Source: Symsagittifera roscoffensis
Taxonomy: Eukaryota > Xenacoelomorpha > Acoela > Convolutidae
Length of the DNA stretch: 64,000 bases
Reading direction: 5' to 3'
NCBI RefSeq assembly: GCF_963678635.1
Contig: NC_087062.1
Span: forward strand, 99,565,705-99,629,704
Numbering within the stretch: position 1 is the first letter of the stretch; each line of letters opens with the position of its first letter. The notes under the pieces were generated by a model, which saw nothing but the letters and a program-made list of their open reading frames with translations, made no database searches and had not been told where the DNA came from. The translations under genes and the position numbers were made by a program. Below are positions 62,734-64,000 of this stretch, piece by piece.

Positions 62734-64000
62734 TAAAAACATAGAAATTACTCTGAATATTAGTTTTTATTGGATCTGAAAAGTCTAAACAACTGTGATA
62801 AATTTAATCAGAAATTATACAGTGTTTTCAGCACAATACCTGAACTGTCATTTATTTTTTATTCAAAGGTTTGGATTGATGATGAAGACAGCAAAAATCG
62901 AGTTCAAATCGTCGTGAAACTTTCCCTAAGACTCGATCCGAAAATCTTTAATCAACAGTAAAAACACCATTGGTTGCAAGCTTGCGGAGACTTTGTTGCG
63001 ATATATTTGTAGTAAAAGTGCATAACATATGCCAATGAGTAGTTAAGTATTTGCTTAAAAATTGTAAAACTTGGATATTTGTAAGACATCGACTATTTGA
63101 AAGGTTTTGTGTAGTTATTATTTCAAAGTTTCCCTTGTTTAGTGCTTGTAAAAGTGTTCATAGAGTAGAGCTTTTTTAAGCAGACAACGGGGTTTGACTT
63201 ATTAAGAATTCTGGTTTTATATTGTTTTTTTTGATGATTTCAGAAAAAAAATTGATAAATGACGTGGAAAAAATGAAAAAATAAATGTTTTTGCAAAACT
63301 TTGAAAATTTCAAGATAATGATATATATTATTTTCAAATAAAAATTTACTCTAAAAAAGAAATTCAGATTAAAAAATAGTATTATACAGTTATGAGGTTG
63401 AGAAAATCATTTAAAGACTTTTAGCAAAGGATTTATGATATTATTTCTGCTTCGGATTGTTGAATGTTCGTTGAAACGATACATTTTCCATCTGAAACTC
63501 AATATGTAAAAATTTGTTCAAATTGGATTAATTTGTATGATAGTAGATGAAGAAGAAACTGAGAAAATGCTAAAATGAGATAGAAACTCAATTTAATTCA
63601 TTAGGAATTTTGTGATATTTTTACTAAAATTTAGCTTATAAAGTATATCTCGAGAAAAAATCCGACATAACAATTCTCAAAGATTTGTTTTTATGCGTAA
63701 TTCATTAGAAAAGCTTGTTATCATTTGATATATTAGGTACTTTATCCAAAAAAAAAATCAGATGTTTTGATGATAATTTAAAAAAAAACCCAATCCGACT
63801 TCTTTTGGAAGATGATACATGAAGCATAAATCAAAAACTTGCCTTCAAGATCTACATTTCCTTATTTTGACTATAGAGTTCTTGCTTGAAAAAAATCGGA
63901 AAACTATACAATTGATCCAGTTTACAACTTGATTTCCTTTGCTTAATCATTTTTTTGAGACGCGCTCTTTTAGAAGATTTAAGGTATTGTAGATGTTAGG

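Larger units (their letters stand above)
61990..63030 (+). mobile_element. ~1.04-kb insertion in unit C
   Basis: Compared with A and B, sequence between tgtgaa (61989) and gccaatgag (63031) is extra. It holds a degenerate ~60-bp tandem array and a broken zinc-finger gene ending in a poly(A)-signal-like TAATAAA. No terminal repeats or target duplication were recognised, so the class is unknown. Confidence 0.55.
58965..64000 (+). repeat. repeat unit C, right arm of the palindrome
   Basis: Reverse complement of unit B out to about 63818, and of unit A beyond that to the window end. It differs by a ~1.04-kb insertion at 61990-63030 and by loss of about 0.5 kb near 60500. Confidence 0.9.

Overview
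The window is eukaryotic and looks like an AT-rich invertebrate (metazoan) genome. Host exons end at consensus GT donors, intergenic and intronic stretches are long and non-coding, and the repeats are typical of animals: Ty3-type and BEL/Pao LTR retrotransposons, hAT-type MITEs, a Helitron-like dispersed repeat, tRNA-derived sequences and ATT/ATG microsatellites. The species cannot be named from sequence alone. There is a 200-base assembly gap at 1370-1569.

Layout. 289-461 is a probable first coding exon of an unidentified gene, followed by intron or intergenic DNA. 6466-9800 is a decayed BEL/Pao-type element with diverged LTRs and only a gag remnant. 12614-31483 is one huge (18,870 bp), apparently very young LTR retrotransposon with identical 410-bp LTRs and a 4-bp target duplication (CTGT). 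31484-36794 is non-coding with several small repeats and a foldback. 37340-37686 and 45189-45679 are two phase-compatible exons of one host gene, possibly armadillo/HEAT-like. Its 7.5-kb intron is packed with transposon debris, including a minus-strand BEL/Pao pol remnant in which a 1130-bp block is present as three near-identical tandem copies. 46162-48197 is a large microsatellite interrupted by two inserted blocks. About 50020-64000 holds three copies (A, B, C) of a roughly 4.4-5 kb unit. A and B are direct repeats; B and C form a giant palindrome centred near 58964.

The large LTR element is the main item of interest. It has a leader with duplicated stem-loops, a small ORF, a 647-codon N-terminal Gag, a zinc-knuckle and protease frame, and a pol frame with RT, RNase H, HHCC/DD35E integrase and GPY/F. 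A retrovirus-like 3' half follows: two small hydrophobic ORFs, a methionine-free Gln/Pro/Ser-rich ORF with one internal UAA, a 775-codon signal-peptide-bearing envelope-like glycoprotein, a short out-of-frame tail ORF with a PTAP motif, and a 601-codon orphan ORF whose stop codon sits just before a consensus 79-nt intron. Successive 3' ORFs each step to the -1 frame, twice through ATGA stop-start overlaps. This suggests compact, virus-like expression by splicing, reinitiation or frameshifting. Despite identical LTRs, the copy carries an Asn in place of the RT active-site Tyr and a frame break inside gag, so it may not be autonomous as assembled.

The A/B/C units carry small ORFs that I cannot assign to a family. 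One has a weak NYN/PIN-like look. Unit C additionally has a roughly 1.04-kb insertion with a broken zinc-finger gene.
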